A stretch of DNA of 64,000 bases from Enoplosus armatus (taxonomy: Eukaryota > Chordata > Actinopteri > Centrarchiformes > Enoplosidae). Made by a program: the position numbers and the translations under genes. The notes beneath the pieces were generated by a model, which did no database searches, was not told where the DNA came from, and worked only from the letters and a program-made list of their open reading frames with translations. Within the stretch, counting starts at the first letter, position 1, and the number at the start of each line of letters is the position of its first letter. Positions 26,219 through 38,520 of this stretch are shown here, in pieces. The stretch is from contig NC_092183.1 in the NCBI RefSeq assembly GCF_043641665.1, positions 5,543,501 through 5,607,500 of the forward strand, read 5' to 3'.

Positions 26219-29064
26219 AACAGCAGACAAGAATGCAAAAGACAATTTTCTCCAGCAGAAAGAGCTCTTCCGTGTCAAGTTGTATAATCTGTACTCCAAG
26301 ATGTATGACTTTTTTCATTCCCAGCCAATAATTGATATTGTAAAATAAAAATGTAATTACAATGTGAACAATGTTTTTAGGTATAAAAGTGTCACCTTGA
26401 CATTTTGTGGCCCAATCTATCACATGCTAATTAACATAATGCACCAAATGTATGCCTCAGTGAAGGTTGTCCTGCCCTCATCACAAACTCCCACAACTCT
26501 GCATCACTCTTCTGATCATCCATTCTGGAGGCAGTGCTGGGCGTTTGAACATCAACTGCCCGTAAACCTTCCTGACAGGAGAATGAAGACATATTTCCCT
26601 CGTCTGTCCATGTATCTCTGGTGATTGTCTGGGAGGATGAGAACATCATCAATAACGTAACGTTAGAAAGTGGGTGGGTGGTGTCGCAACAGCTACACAA
26701 ACATCCCACTGACACCTCTAGGATGCAGTGAAATTAAATCAAATCAAAAGGAATCACTTTGCGCCTGATGCTGGTGCACATACAGTCTCTTACACACACA
26801 CACACAATTAATAAATAATATTATAATATTAACACACACAAAAACAGAGTCTGGGAAAGCTCCATCTGTTCCTTTCACTGTCCAGTTCTTTATTGTGAAA
26901 AATACAGAAACCAAGAAGCTCCCTCCAATTTCTGAATTCATCAACACAAGGGGAGCGTCCATCTGTTTCCAGTCTCCATACGTGGCCGAGTGTACGTTTA
27001 CCTCCAAGTCAATGCCAGCAAATTACAAAGAAAGAAAGAGGCAGCAATTGAAGGCTCAAACCATTAATTTCCCTGGAGAAAGTGTGCACTCTGCTTGGAG
27101 GGCCAGAGTGACCTTTCGCTGACAAGACTGGAGCGGAAGAGACAGGCGCAGTGGACAAATGAGATATTAGAATACAGCAGTAAGAGGGGATGGAGGAGAA
27201 TACAGACAGCTGGATATATAATCACTGTAAGCATGTCGTTTGACTCATATGTATCCGAAGAGAATTAGAATTGTATATGCTGTAGTATCTTTTTGTGTGT
27301 TACTATATCGATGCAATTTTTAATTTATAATATTTGTTTTTTTTTTATTTCATCATGTGTACTCAGCTGTGTTTTGGTCCATGTTGAAAGATGAACCTCT
27401 GAATAAATATAAGCTAGCAGGCAAATTACCTTTTTGGTGCTGTTCTTTCACTCAAATGCATTTGATTGAGAAGAAAGACATCTTTGTACAGTATCTATCA
27501 ACAAAAATCAAATAACAATCCAAAGCAATTTTTTGTTGTGTGCACCCTAGCGCATGTCATATGTCAATCACCAAGCCACTGAGGGCGCACAGACTGGTTT
27601 ACAGCTTTGAACAGTGCAATTTAAAATAGCAGCAGATTGAGTGTGGGCTTGCATTTTTTTTGTTACGCCGAATTTTTCTGATGCTGAGAACAAGGTTTTG
27701 TGAAAACTCATTTAAAAATCTATCCAGCAATTCTGACGGCTGTCACTCAGCACGATGCAGATGAAGTTGAGTTTAAGTTGTCTGCCCAGGTCTAACTGAA
27801 GCATTAATAAAACTGGAATTGCATGTATTTTTTTAAGTGTAAATATAGGAATTAAGGTTTTCTGAGGTAGGGAATTTATTTTCCAAGTTCCAGAGTTATT
27901 CCCTTTCGAGGCGAGACGCCGACTGAGATGACTGTCTAGTGCTCCCCAAGAAATCATGATTGTTTTGTCACAGTCCTGGTCAACTTTAGTTCCAACACTG
28001 ACTCTTTACCCAGCTCTCCAGCATGTTGAGAATTTAGCTTTTATTTATGTGCCCATGTGGATAAAGATAAAACTGAAAGAAGGTACAGATTATGCAGAAG
28101 AGATATAAAAAGAACCCAAGGGGGTTATAAAAACTCCTCACCTCAAAAGAAAAGGAGCATGGTGATAAATAAAGAAACAACCAAGTCTGATTGCAAGGCC
28201 TATATGGCTCAAGTTAGGAAAACAATAAAAGTAAAGGCAGTAGAGCCATACAACCGAAACTGTCTCTTGGACCATATCGCAAATTTCAGGATTTTGTAGC
28301 ATGTGACATTTTGATGGACAAGGTCACCCTAAACAGGATACTAGTCTGTTGCAAGTTTTCTCATGTGGATCTCTCTTGTGACATTGATGTGTATTGTTTG
28401 TTTTGAGACCATTCTTACCTGGCAGGGCTGAAGCTGAGAAAAGTAATAAAGGTAAAAGGCAAGGAGCCATTGTGAGAGTTATAACCAACCTGTGAGTGTA
28501 CTGGCTCTGGAGTCTGCTCTCAGTGCCACTGGTTTCACTCAGACATTTCTAAATCTGAGTCAATTTTGTATACTGGGTCCTATGCTTGCATAGTAAAGGG
28601 AAATTCTGGTTTTAGGCAACCTGGGTCTTATTTTCATAGATTTGGCCATTATTCCTACTGGCAACAATAACACTGTCCTCAACAAGTTAATTGCTGTGAT
28701 CTATGAACATGATGACTTCCCTAAAATAAAGGGCTAGAAACATGAGCATGATAGAGGTTTTAAAACAACCCTTCAAATTAGCCAAACTTATTTGGAAAAG
28801 AAAATAAGCCAATGTTAAAATGTTAAGATACAGAACAACAACCTGGTTCAACTTTGACCTGCTGTACTTACCATGTGCATTCACACAGTTTTTCTGTACA
28901 ATAAGGGATTATTACCAACACTTGGCTGTGCTTACTCTAGGTTTTTAACTGCAAATAAAGTGGTCTCGATCAACAGGGGTGTCAAGATCAATCTGAAGGG
29001 TCACACTGGGATTTCTCTCTCTTTTCTTTAATACTGGTTACTTTCACTGGCTAAGGATGACTAA
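26219..29064. other. Gene-free stretch
   Basis: No supported exon. Short CA tracts flank an AT-rich piece near 26,791-26,839. The Lys-rich open frame at 28,057-28,299 is compositional. Confidence 0.5.
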
Positions 29065-29575
29065 GAGTCCACAGCCACTCTAGTGCCACTGTGAAGGTGT
29101 ACTTGAGCACAAAGGTGCTTTGAGCTAAATGCTAACATCATCATGCTAATGTGCTTACAATGACAAAGCTACAATGCTGATGTTTAGCAGGTATAATGTT
29201 TACAAATTTCACCATCTTAGTTTGTCATTTGTCACTGTATTTAGTACTAAATGCAAAATACAGCTGATGGGAATGTCATTACTTTCGCAAGTATTTATTT
29301 ATAATCGTGTATATACAAATTAAAATGTTGTCTTGATGATGGTGCTAGAGGAAAAGTCAGGGGGTCAAAGTTATTTAAAAACGTCCTGAGGGGGCCATGA
29401 ATGTGTGTACCAAATTCCATGGCAATCCATTCAATAGTTGTTGAGACATTTCACTTAAAATCACAAATATCAACCTCATGGTGGTGCTAGAAGAAAAGTC
29501 AGGGGATTACCAAAGTCAGTTGATTCATCCTCTGAAGACCATGAATGTCAAATTTCATAGACATAGAAACTGCTT
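29065..29575 (+). mobile_element. Common teleost interspersed repeat, plus orientation
   Basis: Characteristic blocks occur in order: GCTAAATGCTAACAT, ATGCTGATGTTTAGCAGGT, CACCATCTTAGTTTG, CTGATGGGAATGTCATTA, a GATGATGGTGCTAGA-GAAAAGT block, CATGAATGT-TGTACCAAAT, and CAATCCAT-CAATAGTTGTTGAGA. The same series occurs on the minus strand at 36,385-36,870. I recognise it from memory as an abundant percomorph repeat without coding capacity. The last about 115 bases (from the GGTGGTGCTAGA block to the CATGAATGT block) are repeated once in tandem at about 29,335-29,450 and 29,470-29,575. Confidence 0.75.
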
Positions 29576-30504
29576 TGTCTACAGGGGTCACAAGCCAAAA
29601 TGTGAAGGTTTAGATAATGTTGGCTTGTTTACAACCCATGTTGGAATAATGTAGGATATGTACAGTATATCTGTTATGGTCCTCAAAGCAAAACTCCCCC
29701 AATTTTGGGCCTTATTTCTCCAGCACACCAGTTTGAGTCTGGCCAAACACTGTTGCGTCATGATGGCAATACTTTTGATACATGACATGCTTAAATGCAT
29801 GGTGGAAGCAAGTGTATCTCACACTTCACTGATGTATAGTGCTCACTTTTTAATTTGAATATTAAGACATCACATCACCTATAAATGCTGACGGAGGTCT
29901 ATGACCAAAACATAGCTTATGTAATAACCTTAGCACTGACAGGAGTGAAGAATTTCACAACTTTCCTTTTTAAGACATCAAATCACAAAACTTCAGGAGC
30001 TTAATCAGAACAAGCATAATAAAATACCTTTTGCAAGGGTACATTAGAGAGTTTGCATGGACTAAAAACCAGCAAGCTTTCAGCCAACCTGCAGTCCTGT
30101 ATTAATTATAACTGTGAGGATGTGAGGATCAGTGCAGTAATCTCATAATATACATCCCCTACCCACACAGAGAGAAAATCAACAGCAACCCCAGCAGTGA
30201 CTAATGACTAACACCTACTTGCTTGGTCTAAATTACACAGTAGCCACTTCAGTTCAATGGATATGGTGCACTAATGCACATTGCTATGTTGTGTACTGGA
30301 GATATATGACAGGCATGGGCACTTGGAAATACCTGAGAGGGTACTCAGGCCAGAAAGTCTAAGGTTATATAATATAGAAATCAATTGAAAAAGCAAAAAC
30401 ATAACAGTGTAATAAACAGAGTGGGAAATTGTGTTTTTGGTCAAACACGCGCAGTAGCTGGCAGTTACCGCAGATCTACTAGCCACTCATATTTTTTACC
30501 ATTA
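29576..30504. other. Gene-free stretch
   Basis: AT-rich sequence in which I see no exon, repeat family or structured element. Confidence 0.45.
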
Positions 30505-30635
30505 CATTGATTTTTATGGGAGATGTTTTTGTCCAAAGCACCGTACATTTTTTCCTCTCACGCAATCACTCACGCAATTTAAGGTTCAATGTCTGGTTCA
30601 ACCCACTCTACCATCTTAGCTACAGTCACTTTGGT
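30505..30635 (+). mobile_element. Degenerate SINE/MITE-like fragment
   Basis: Pieces resembling TTTATCCAAAGCGACTTACA, a GGTTCAATGTCT block and an ACCCACTCTACCA-CTTAGCTACAG block occur in order. They match my memory of a frequent teleost repeat ending in a CTCTACC-CTGAGC-ACAG signature. The copy is heavily diverged. Confidence 0.4.
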
Positions 30636-30764
30636 GCATCAAACAAATTATTTGTATTTTTGGAAATGTTGCATTGCATCTTTTGTGACAATACTTTTTA
30701 TAACTTTCACAGTAGTGGTTCATTAGTTCACATAATTTTTCAGGATGGTCTCTACACTGATTTC

Positions 30765-30806
30765 ATCATGGTTATGGTTCGTATGGTTATGGTACGGTTA
30801 TGGTAA
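30765..30806 (+). repeat. Short ATGGTTATGGT tandem repeat
   Basis: A GGTTATGGT-like word occurs three times in about 40 bases, with TCGT and AC spacers. Confidence 0.6.
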
Positions 30807-30904
30807 GCGGACTTTTGACTGGGTGGTGAAAGTGAAAAAGCAATGCTTTCCATTAGACAAGTGGGTGTCTCAAATTTACCAACTATTCATGTTTTTATCT
30901 TTTG

Positions 30905-31080
30905 TCATTACCATCGCAAAGGTGCACTTGAGTACGGCCCTTAACCCCCGACTGCTCCAGTGGAGCTGCGTAATAGGCAGCAGATTAAAGTGTATTTGCA
31001 CTGGGCAGCTTCTGGATGTAAAGATGTACCTGCAAAAGAGAGCATGGCTCTCAGTGAGACTGCCCAAATAAATAAAGGTT
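30905..31080 (+). mobile_element. SINE-like fragment
   Basis: The stretch with CACTTGAGTACGGCCCTTAA then CCCCCGACTGCTCCAGTGGA and GCTG matches my memory of a widespread fish SINE-associated block (CCTTGAGCAAGGCACTTAAC then CCCAACTGCTCC). It ends with an AATAAATAAAGG tail. It lies 270 bases after another diverged repeat fragment, so the two may be parts of one composite insertion. Confidence 0.5.
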
Positions 31081-34000
31081 TAAAAAGACACCTCTACATA
31101 AATGTCTAGAAAACGTTCTTTACAGGTTCCCTTAGACTCAATGTGCATAAAACAACGTTCTAAAAACCACCATGGGAACATATAAAAATAGATAAAGGGT
31201 AGCAGCCCTGAGAAACAGAAACTTTGCTTTGTAACCATATACTCCTCATCTAAAAACATGGTCCTTAAACATTCCAGTAAGCACAAACAGACTGCTTACC
31301 TTACCATGTACTGTATGTCAGTTGTATGAAATGCTTCTAAGAAGGCAATGAAATTACACTGACTGTGTTCAGGAAGGAGCCTTTAATTGGGTCTGAGTGT
31401 ATTGACCACTGGCTGCGTTATGGGCAGTCGATACACGGGGGGTAGCGGTCAAAGGCGAGAGAACCTGCCCTCCTGCCTACATCCTCAGCTTCATGTTTCT
31501 GCCCTTAGGTCATGGTTGTGTCTGTCTATCGTGAGCAAACGTTCACAGAGGAGTCCAGTGAGTTCAACCACTTTATTGCATTTTGTACTTTTAGATTTCG
31601 TAATTTAAGACTGTATTTTGTAGAAGAATATCAATGAGTGAGGTAATATAATCCATCTGATGTGTCTTTTGAAGTTGTCAACCTGAACTTTAGTAGTACT
31701 AATTCACAAATTTGCATTCATTAATTACAATTAATTACAAGATAAAATGCTCCAGTTAAAGAGCACAAATTATACCAAAACAAGCTGTTGAATTATGCTG
31801 TACAAATTAAATGCAAGAAAAGGAATATGAGTCACAATTAATTGAATTTTCTATGACTTTCCCTCCCTGTACCATTCCCTGACGTTACAGACATTACAGA
31901 CATACCTGTGAAAAATCTTGCCATGTGTTAATGTACTTCCTTCTTTGATGTCATGGAAACAGATCACAAAGCCAAGACTGCTATTTACTAGCCTTAACAA
32001 TTAAATGGAAATTTGCCACCTGTGTTCAAAGGGGATGCGGATCGCCATTTTTGCATAGTATCACAGAAAAAAAAAAAAAACGCTGCTTACATGAATATGA
32101 AGTACACACGTTATTTTACATAAGACACGTATGTAATTATGGGATGTGCAGTGTAACAACTAACCAACTAACAACTGCACCAAAACATGTCTCATGAAAA
32201 GATCTACCATGGCATGCTGTGAGTAGTCACCATGCTATCTAGTTTTTGCCACTAAAACATCACAGTGTTATGTCTTGTATTTAAGCTGTACATTTCTTTG
32301 TTCAGCTGGCGTGAATCACGCCTGAAATAACCTGTTTTATTATCACAGCGTAATTGCAGTCAACAACATGGCGTGATTAATCAAAGTGGGGTTTTTTTCC
32401 GAACCGGCTGGAATTGCCTCTCTCTCATTTAGAGGAGCACATCCAATCATGACATCACAGGCACATCTCAACAAATTAGACGGGGCGGTTTCCATCTAAT
32501 GATGTTTATCGCTTGATGTGTAGATGTAGGGACTTAATCACATTTCCTTCACTTGGTGTGAAACTAAGTGTTTATCCTTGAGCCAGGCTAACACATTTGT
32601 GTTTAGTGATGCTGTAAGTGCATCATGACTCGAAAGTTATCTACAGACGACGTTCAATTACATCCTGACAAGAAGGGAGGTTTTCCAAACTTCACGCAAA
32701 TGCTTTTCTCCTTTAAGCCAATTAAGGGCTTTTGACGAAAACACTTCTTTCATTATTCATCATAAAGCATGTCGGCCTTGTCAAGTAGGACTGCTTTCAC
32801 CCTGATCTAACTGCTGTTAAACACAACACCACTGTGAATAGTGAAACGTGTCAGAAACACAGATACTTGCTCCGGGTGCTGGCGGTCTGTTTCCACCAGC
32901 CCCTGCCAAGAATTTAGTCCTGTGAAGATGGCCTGCCGAGCTGACGGTAATTAAACTCCACATTTCCATTGATCTCCGTCATCTCTTCCTACATTCTCCC
33001 TGCCTCTTCCCTCATTCCTATTCTCATCCTAAGGAGGGATCCTGAATAAATAATGCAGGTTTCCAAGTGCGGGTGTGTTAATTGGCCTGTCTTTATGAGC
33101 CCAGAGGGTTCCTGCTGACCTTTTGTGGAGATAGCCAGTAGCCCGGGGCCAGATGCCTGCAGAGAGACAAAGTGAGAGCTGTTAGCCATGGGATTGTGTG
33201 GAGGCAGCTGCCCAGAGCCTCTACTCTAGTAGGGATAAAGTCCAGCCTTTGAGCTCATCATGCCGGGTCTAATTACTTGGTCAGCCCGTGATATCTATGA
33301 TCAATCCAAGCCTAACTGGTGGCCATACTTTATTATCTTTATTTTTCAAGACATTTCAACTGAGCAAACATCAAACAACCAATAATGCCTTACATCGCAG
33401 CCATGCAGTTCTTCACATTCACAACAAATGAACAGTACAAGCCTGTTGACAACCGAGGAATGTTACAGTTTGGGTTTAGGTGTGTTACTCATAAACTGCT
33501 CCCACCCACTGTTTCCCTCTGTTAAACCAGGGAAACCCCCAGCCACAAGCTTTGCTAACCATGAGGCCAACCAATCAACGTGCAGTAGTCCATACAGAAT
33601 TTAAGCCTACCCATAATCAATCTGCATTGTTTTACTTAATGCAACAAATCATCAGTACAATCATTTCAAGCAGTAATGTGCTTTGAGTACAGAGAGCAGT
33701 ATCCTTCCGGTAGAGCCTCCTTTATTTGGCTTGAATTCTGCCCTTATACCGATTTTCATCAAACCTTACTATTAATGAATAATATCCATTCAGTCGAGAT
33801 GCAACTAGAAATGACAGAGCCACACAAATGCTAACAAATGGTCCATCCCGGTGTGGTGCCTGGCTCTGCAGATGGCAGGTCCAAGAGTCAAATCTGTGAC
33901 TGCAGGACACGTGAAGGGTGTCGCAGGACGACATGTGAGCCATCAATCATTTATGAATTTTTCAGAAATGCTTTGGACACAGAAGGGTGGCGATAGACTT

Positions 34001-36384
34001 CTAGCTGAACCTTGAATATTTCAATTATATGTCATTGTTTTCTGTTATAAAGTGGCACAAGCCATGAGTCTGTCCATGCATGCTCCTCTGGTGCCTGTTA
34101 TGAGTAATGTAATGGATTTCAATCCATTGTTCATTAATTTCTCCACTAAACTCTAGGCTTATAAGTGCCTTGTGTTAAGATGATAGAACACCATGTTCTC
34201 CTTGAGAGCTCATGCTATCATGGGTAGGAGTCATTATGTCACTTAGAGCGGATCGTGTATTGGTTTTAATGTAAATAGTGGCCATCATATGTGTCTTTGG
34301 ATAGATGCTTATGCCCACTGGGAAAGACATTAGCTTGGCCTGTTGTGAAATGCAAACTAACTCACCAACGTTAGTAAGCTTCTACTTTAAACCAAAATTG
34401 AATTTGAAAAAAGACCTTGGATTTACCATCGTCCTGTTTCTTGGATATCTAAGTAGAGAATCCTAAGGCTAAACCTCTTGTTGTTTTCCATCAATTTCAT
34501 AGGCAAAGCTGGCAGAGTAAGCAGATGCATCCTGCCAGGCTCAGGGCTACCCAGCTTCCTCTTTCCCTTCCTGCTCAGGGCTACTTTGAAGCCCCTTGTA
34601 CCTGGGCGAGTTCTTTAAATCAAATGCACTGCCGTATCAGTAATTCATTTGGGCAGAGTACATGTGAAATGGATATGGAAGATTTATACAGTGTTTCGAG
34701 GAAACGATGTATATTTATATGTTCTACTAAGAGGCTTTTAGGGGTTTTTTTTGGCAGGCAGAGAAGTTTTCTTTTTTTTTTTTAAGAAAATGAATAGTTT
34801 TGCAAGCCAGACTGGCAGATTACTGACAATCTAAGAAATATAGTCTTTTTTTGTGGTTAATCATGTGCTGCAGTCATTCTTTTAGTGACCATGGGCATGC
34901 AATCTTGATGCCCCTGTCTTATCGCCTTTTGTAAGCTTAGAGAAAAAAAGATTTCAATTCTATGCAAGATTGATTATACATTTTTCTCAATATCTGACAG
35001 GAAATCATATTATTCTGAAAGATTTAACAGCAGACCACGTTTAAATTCAAACATGGACATGCCATCAGACGGTATCAATCTGGGTCTATTGCTGTGCAAT
35101 ACATGTATGCCACACGTTGTTGATGTTATAGTATGATACCATCTGTATATATCTAGGGAGTAAGAAGATCTCATTATATGATTTCACATTTCACATCATG
35201 AACGCTGTAACTGCCAGGGATTGCATATGAATTTTAATATTGGACTTCAGTGGATTGAAAGATTATCAATTGATAAAGTTGTCTGAAATAACTTTGTTGT
35301 GTATCATGTTACATTTACTGAAAACGAACGACTTTAGACGGTAATTGTCTTGAGGAATACAATCAATCTGAAAAAGTACTGCATCATTGCACTCCTTGTG
35401 GTGCTTTCCCAGAGACTAATACAATGAGAGAACAGAAAAAATAGACTAAGCTCATAATCCAATCTGATTCAGAACTACAATGAGATCTGCCTTCACTCAG
35501 CTTGTGAAAAACAGAAGCCCCAAAATAGCCTGGAATTTGGTGGCAAATCCTAGACTCCCTTAATAATTTGATACGCGGAACTGAGGCAACCGCTGTGTTT
35601 TAACCATTTCCATTGTAGCAGCTGTGGTATGTAGTGAGTGTGGCTTCTTCATTTTAAAAGAGAACTAGCCACTGTGTCTCACTTACCATACTTTGAGCAT
35701 ATCTCAAACACATTTTCAGGTTCTAAATTTGATGGTATGGAAAAAGATCAAGTCAAGAAAGGGAGCGGTTGAAGTGAGGTTGGCAGTGGAGATTACACCA
35801 AATGAAGTGAGGCAAATTACCTAATTCCATTCAGAGACGGTGTGTAATCGGCTTTATCTACCGTGGAGATGGTATTAGACCCCTAAATAATCTGGAATGA
35901 GAAGGATTTAAGAAATAAGGAACCAAGAGAGTAGTGCCTCAGCTGTCAGGCCAGGCTTGTCAGCGCACCTTGTAGACTTTTAATCTGACCTGCATCGACC
36001 TGGAATCCAGGGGAGCGCAATATGGCTTCTTTATGTAAGACTCCATTGTTCTGAATTGTTTCTTTGTTCAGGGCAAGTCAGGACAAATTGGTCTGGTGTA
36101 TGGCTGTTACACAGCAACACAAAGCAGACTACATATAAGACAAGTGTTTGATCTTAAGGGTGGTTGAGTAGCTTGTTTTTAAAGTGCAATGGCCACACAC
36201 TCCTAAATAAGAACCAATAAACCCATGTCCTTTATGAATAAATAATGCTGAATTTAACAAAGCCTTTTAAGTGCTCACAGAAAAGCAGACAGACACATGT
36301 GTAAAATAGAATATTTAGAAGCTGTGGATAAGATGTTGTTTAATTATTTCCCTGATTCAAAAGGGGGGCTAGGCTGAATTTTGG
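31081..36384. other. Gene-free stretch, partly CNE-like
   Basis: No exon is supported. The part at about 32,330-33,320 has balanced composition, homeodomain-type ATTA/TAAT words and few repeats, which resembles fish conserved non-coding elements. Conservation cannot be judged here. A 14-A run is near 32,068-32,081 and T runs near 34,746-34,781. Confidence 0.4.
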
Positions 36385-36870
36385 ATGCCTGATCATGTTT
36401 TTTAAAGCGCCACCGTGAGGCCAATATTTCAAATGTCAAGCCATGATTGCAGCGTGGCAAGGGATGGCAATGTGCTGTCAGTTGGTCCACCACTTTGTTC
36501 TAGACTAAAATATCTCAAAAACTATTGGATGGAGCGCCATGAAATGTTGTACAGACATTCATGGTTCCCAGACAATAAATCTTAAATGACTTTGGTGATC
36601 CTAACTTTTTATCTGGTGCCACCATTAGGTCAAGATTTATTTGGTTTATGACCAAATATCCGCAAAGCTAACATTTCTATCATCCTCCAGTATGCATTGC
36701 GTTTAGTGCTAATTAGCTAACGTTAGCATGTTAACTGGCTAAATTAAGATGGTGCACATGGTGTAAACCTCAGCTTGTTAGCATGCTGACATTAGTGTTT
36801 AGCTGAAAAACACCGCTTTGCCTAAGTAGGTAGAGCCTCACAGAGCCACTAGCGTAGCGTAGACTCTTAG
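36385..36870 (-). mobile_element. Common teleost interspersed repeat, minus orientation
   Basis: On the minus strand this copy gives the same ordered blocks as 29,065-29,575. They include TAGCTGAAAAACACC-type sequence, ATGCTAACAAGCTGAGGT, CACCATCTTAATTTAGC, ATATTTGGTCATAAACC, a CACCAAAGTCAT block, CATGAATGTCTGTAC, and CAATAGTTTTTGAGATAT followed by a TAGAACAAAGTGGTGGACC end. It is the more complete copy at the 3' side. The paired copies are inverted and about 7 kb apart. Confidence 0.75.
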
Positions 36871-38269
36871 GATATCCAAACTGATAGAACTGTTACATAA
36901 TAATATGTTGTATTACTGATGCCTGGGCTATTAGGTGGGTTTCAGGGGGTCAACAATAAATAAATGGAAAATGGTCATTCATAACTGATTACAAATGTTT
37001 TTGCTTCACTCAAAAGGTTAGGCCAATCATTTAAATGGAAAAATAAAATAATACAAAGTGTATGATATTTCCCCTTTTGACTAAATTGTATTGCACAGAT
37101 AAAAATGGCCTCACGTCACAATTCAAAGTGACTAGTGTCACCTCACACTTAATACTCACAAAGACACATAATGTGCATAAACCGAGTTACAGTATTAATG
37201 TTTTGCTAAATTGATGTACTTTTCACTTGATTAGAACCACTCAAGACATAAATATTGCAAGGAGCTGACTGTACCAGGGGAAAAGTATGCAGTAGATATG
37301 CTACATTTTGTAAATATCTGCTATATTCGCCTTTTTCACACATCAATACAATAGTCACCGAATTAAATGCAAGCAGATTTGATATCAGCATGATGACAAA
37401 GCAGCAGGCCGGGACACTACAATACAATAAAACCTACAGACATAAATGAATCACCTTTTGTTTTTACCAACTACTAACACAAAACGACTTTACTGTCAGA
37501 TCAGATGTTCAACCAGTGCATCAGCCTTAACGACCTTTTTATAGATATTTCCATACAAATCTTGCCACACGGATCATTGTGATAGCCTATCAATTATAGC
37601 AGCTCTTTCCCTATTATTTGCAAGTACTGTTATTTTATGCAAATGGCATTACAACACCATGATTAATTTGTTAACTTTATTAATGTTTGCCTACTAAATT
37701 GTTGTACAGTTTCAAATAGCAGATTGTATCACCAGCAACATACATCTGCCCTTTAATCCTGATCCTGCTAGCCTATATGTATTTGAATAAAATTAAGGAA
37801 TTATAGGCCTATCCTTAACATATGATTGACTGAAAGGAAAAGGGACGAGGCTACAGTCACAGGTTCTCTTTCATTTTGATTCTTAACCGTTTTTGTTGTC
37901 GAACATTCGTTAAGGATTGCGTTTTATTATTTTACTTTACTTTTCATAAAGACCATTGGTGCACCTGCAAAAGGCAATTTTTTTTCAATTATAGAAAGCT
38001 CAGTTTCTTAGCCTGTTTATTCAACCATTACTGTTTGTAGAAGCAATTTTTGTGGGCCCCTCCACAACTTTGGATCCTGTAAATTAGTACCACATGCCCC
38101 CCACGCCCCTGCAAAAAATCAATATAATCTACCATTTCATACATACAAGGGAATGATGCAAAATGCACAACATCTGATGTGAATTAAACTGCATCTTTGA
38201 AATGCCACAACCAATTAAACTTCAGAAATATATAGCAATGTCTTAATTAAGATGTAGTACTTATTTTTT

Positions 38270-38520
38270 GTCTTCTAGTGTCTTTCTGGAGCTGTCTCAC
38301 CAGCCACAATTTATAAAAAAAAAATTCCATCAGTGAGCAGCTCATCCATTTCTTTTGTGCATTGCATCGTGGTAGCGTCGACAGTACAGTCATAAATCGA
38401 CTGTAATTGCTATGGTTACTGCATAGTTTGAGTGTACTTCATTTTATCACTTTTCCAATGTGAACACACTACATACTCAAAATCTACTTAGTATGTAGTA
38501 TGGATTTGCGACACGCCATT
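38270..38520. mobile_element. Diverged fish repeat with TAGTATGTAGTATG motif
   Basis: The segment carries GTGCATTGCATCGTGG, a GTAATTGCTATGGTTACTGC block, TGAACACACTACATACTCAA and CTTAGTATGTAGTATGG. These match from memory a dispersed teleost repeat whose ends contain alternating CATACTA/TAGTATG words. No coding capacity; superfamily uncertain. Confidence 0.45.
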
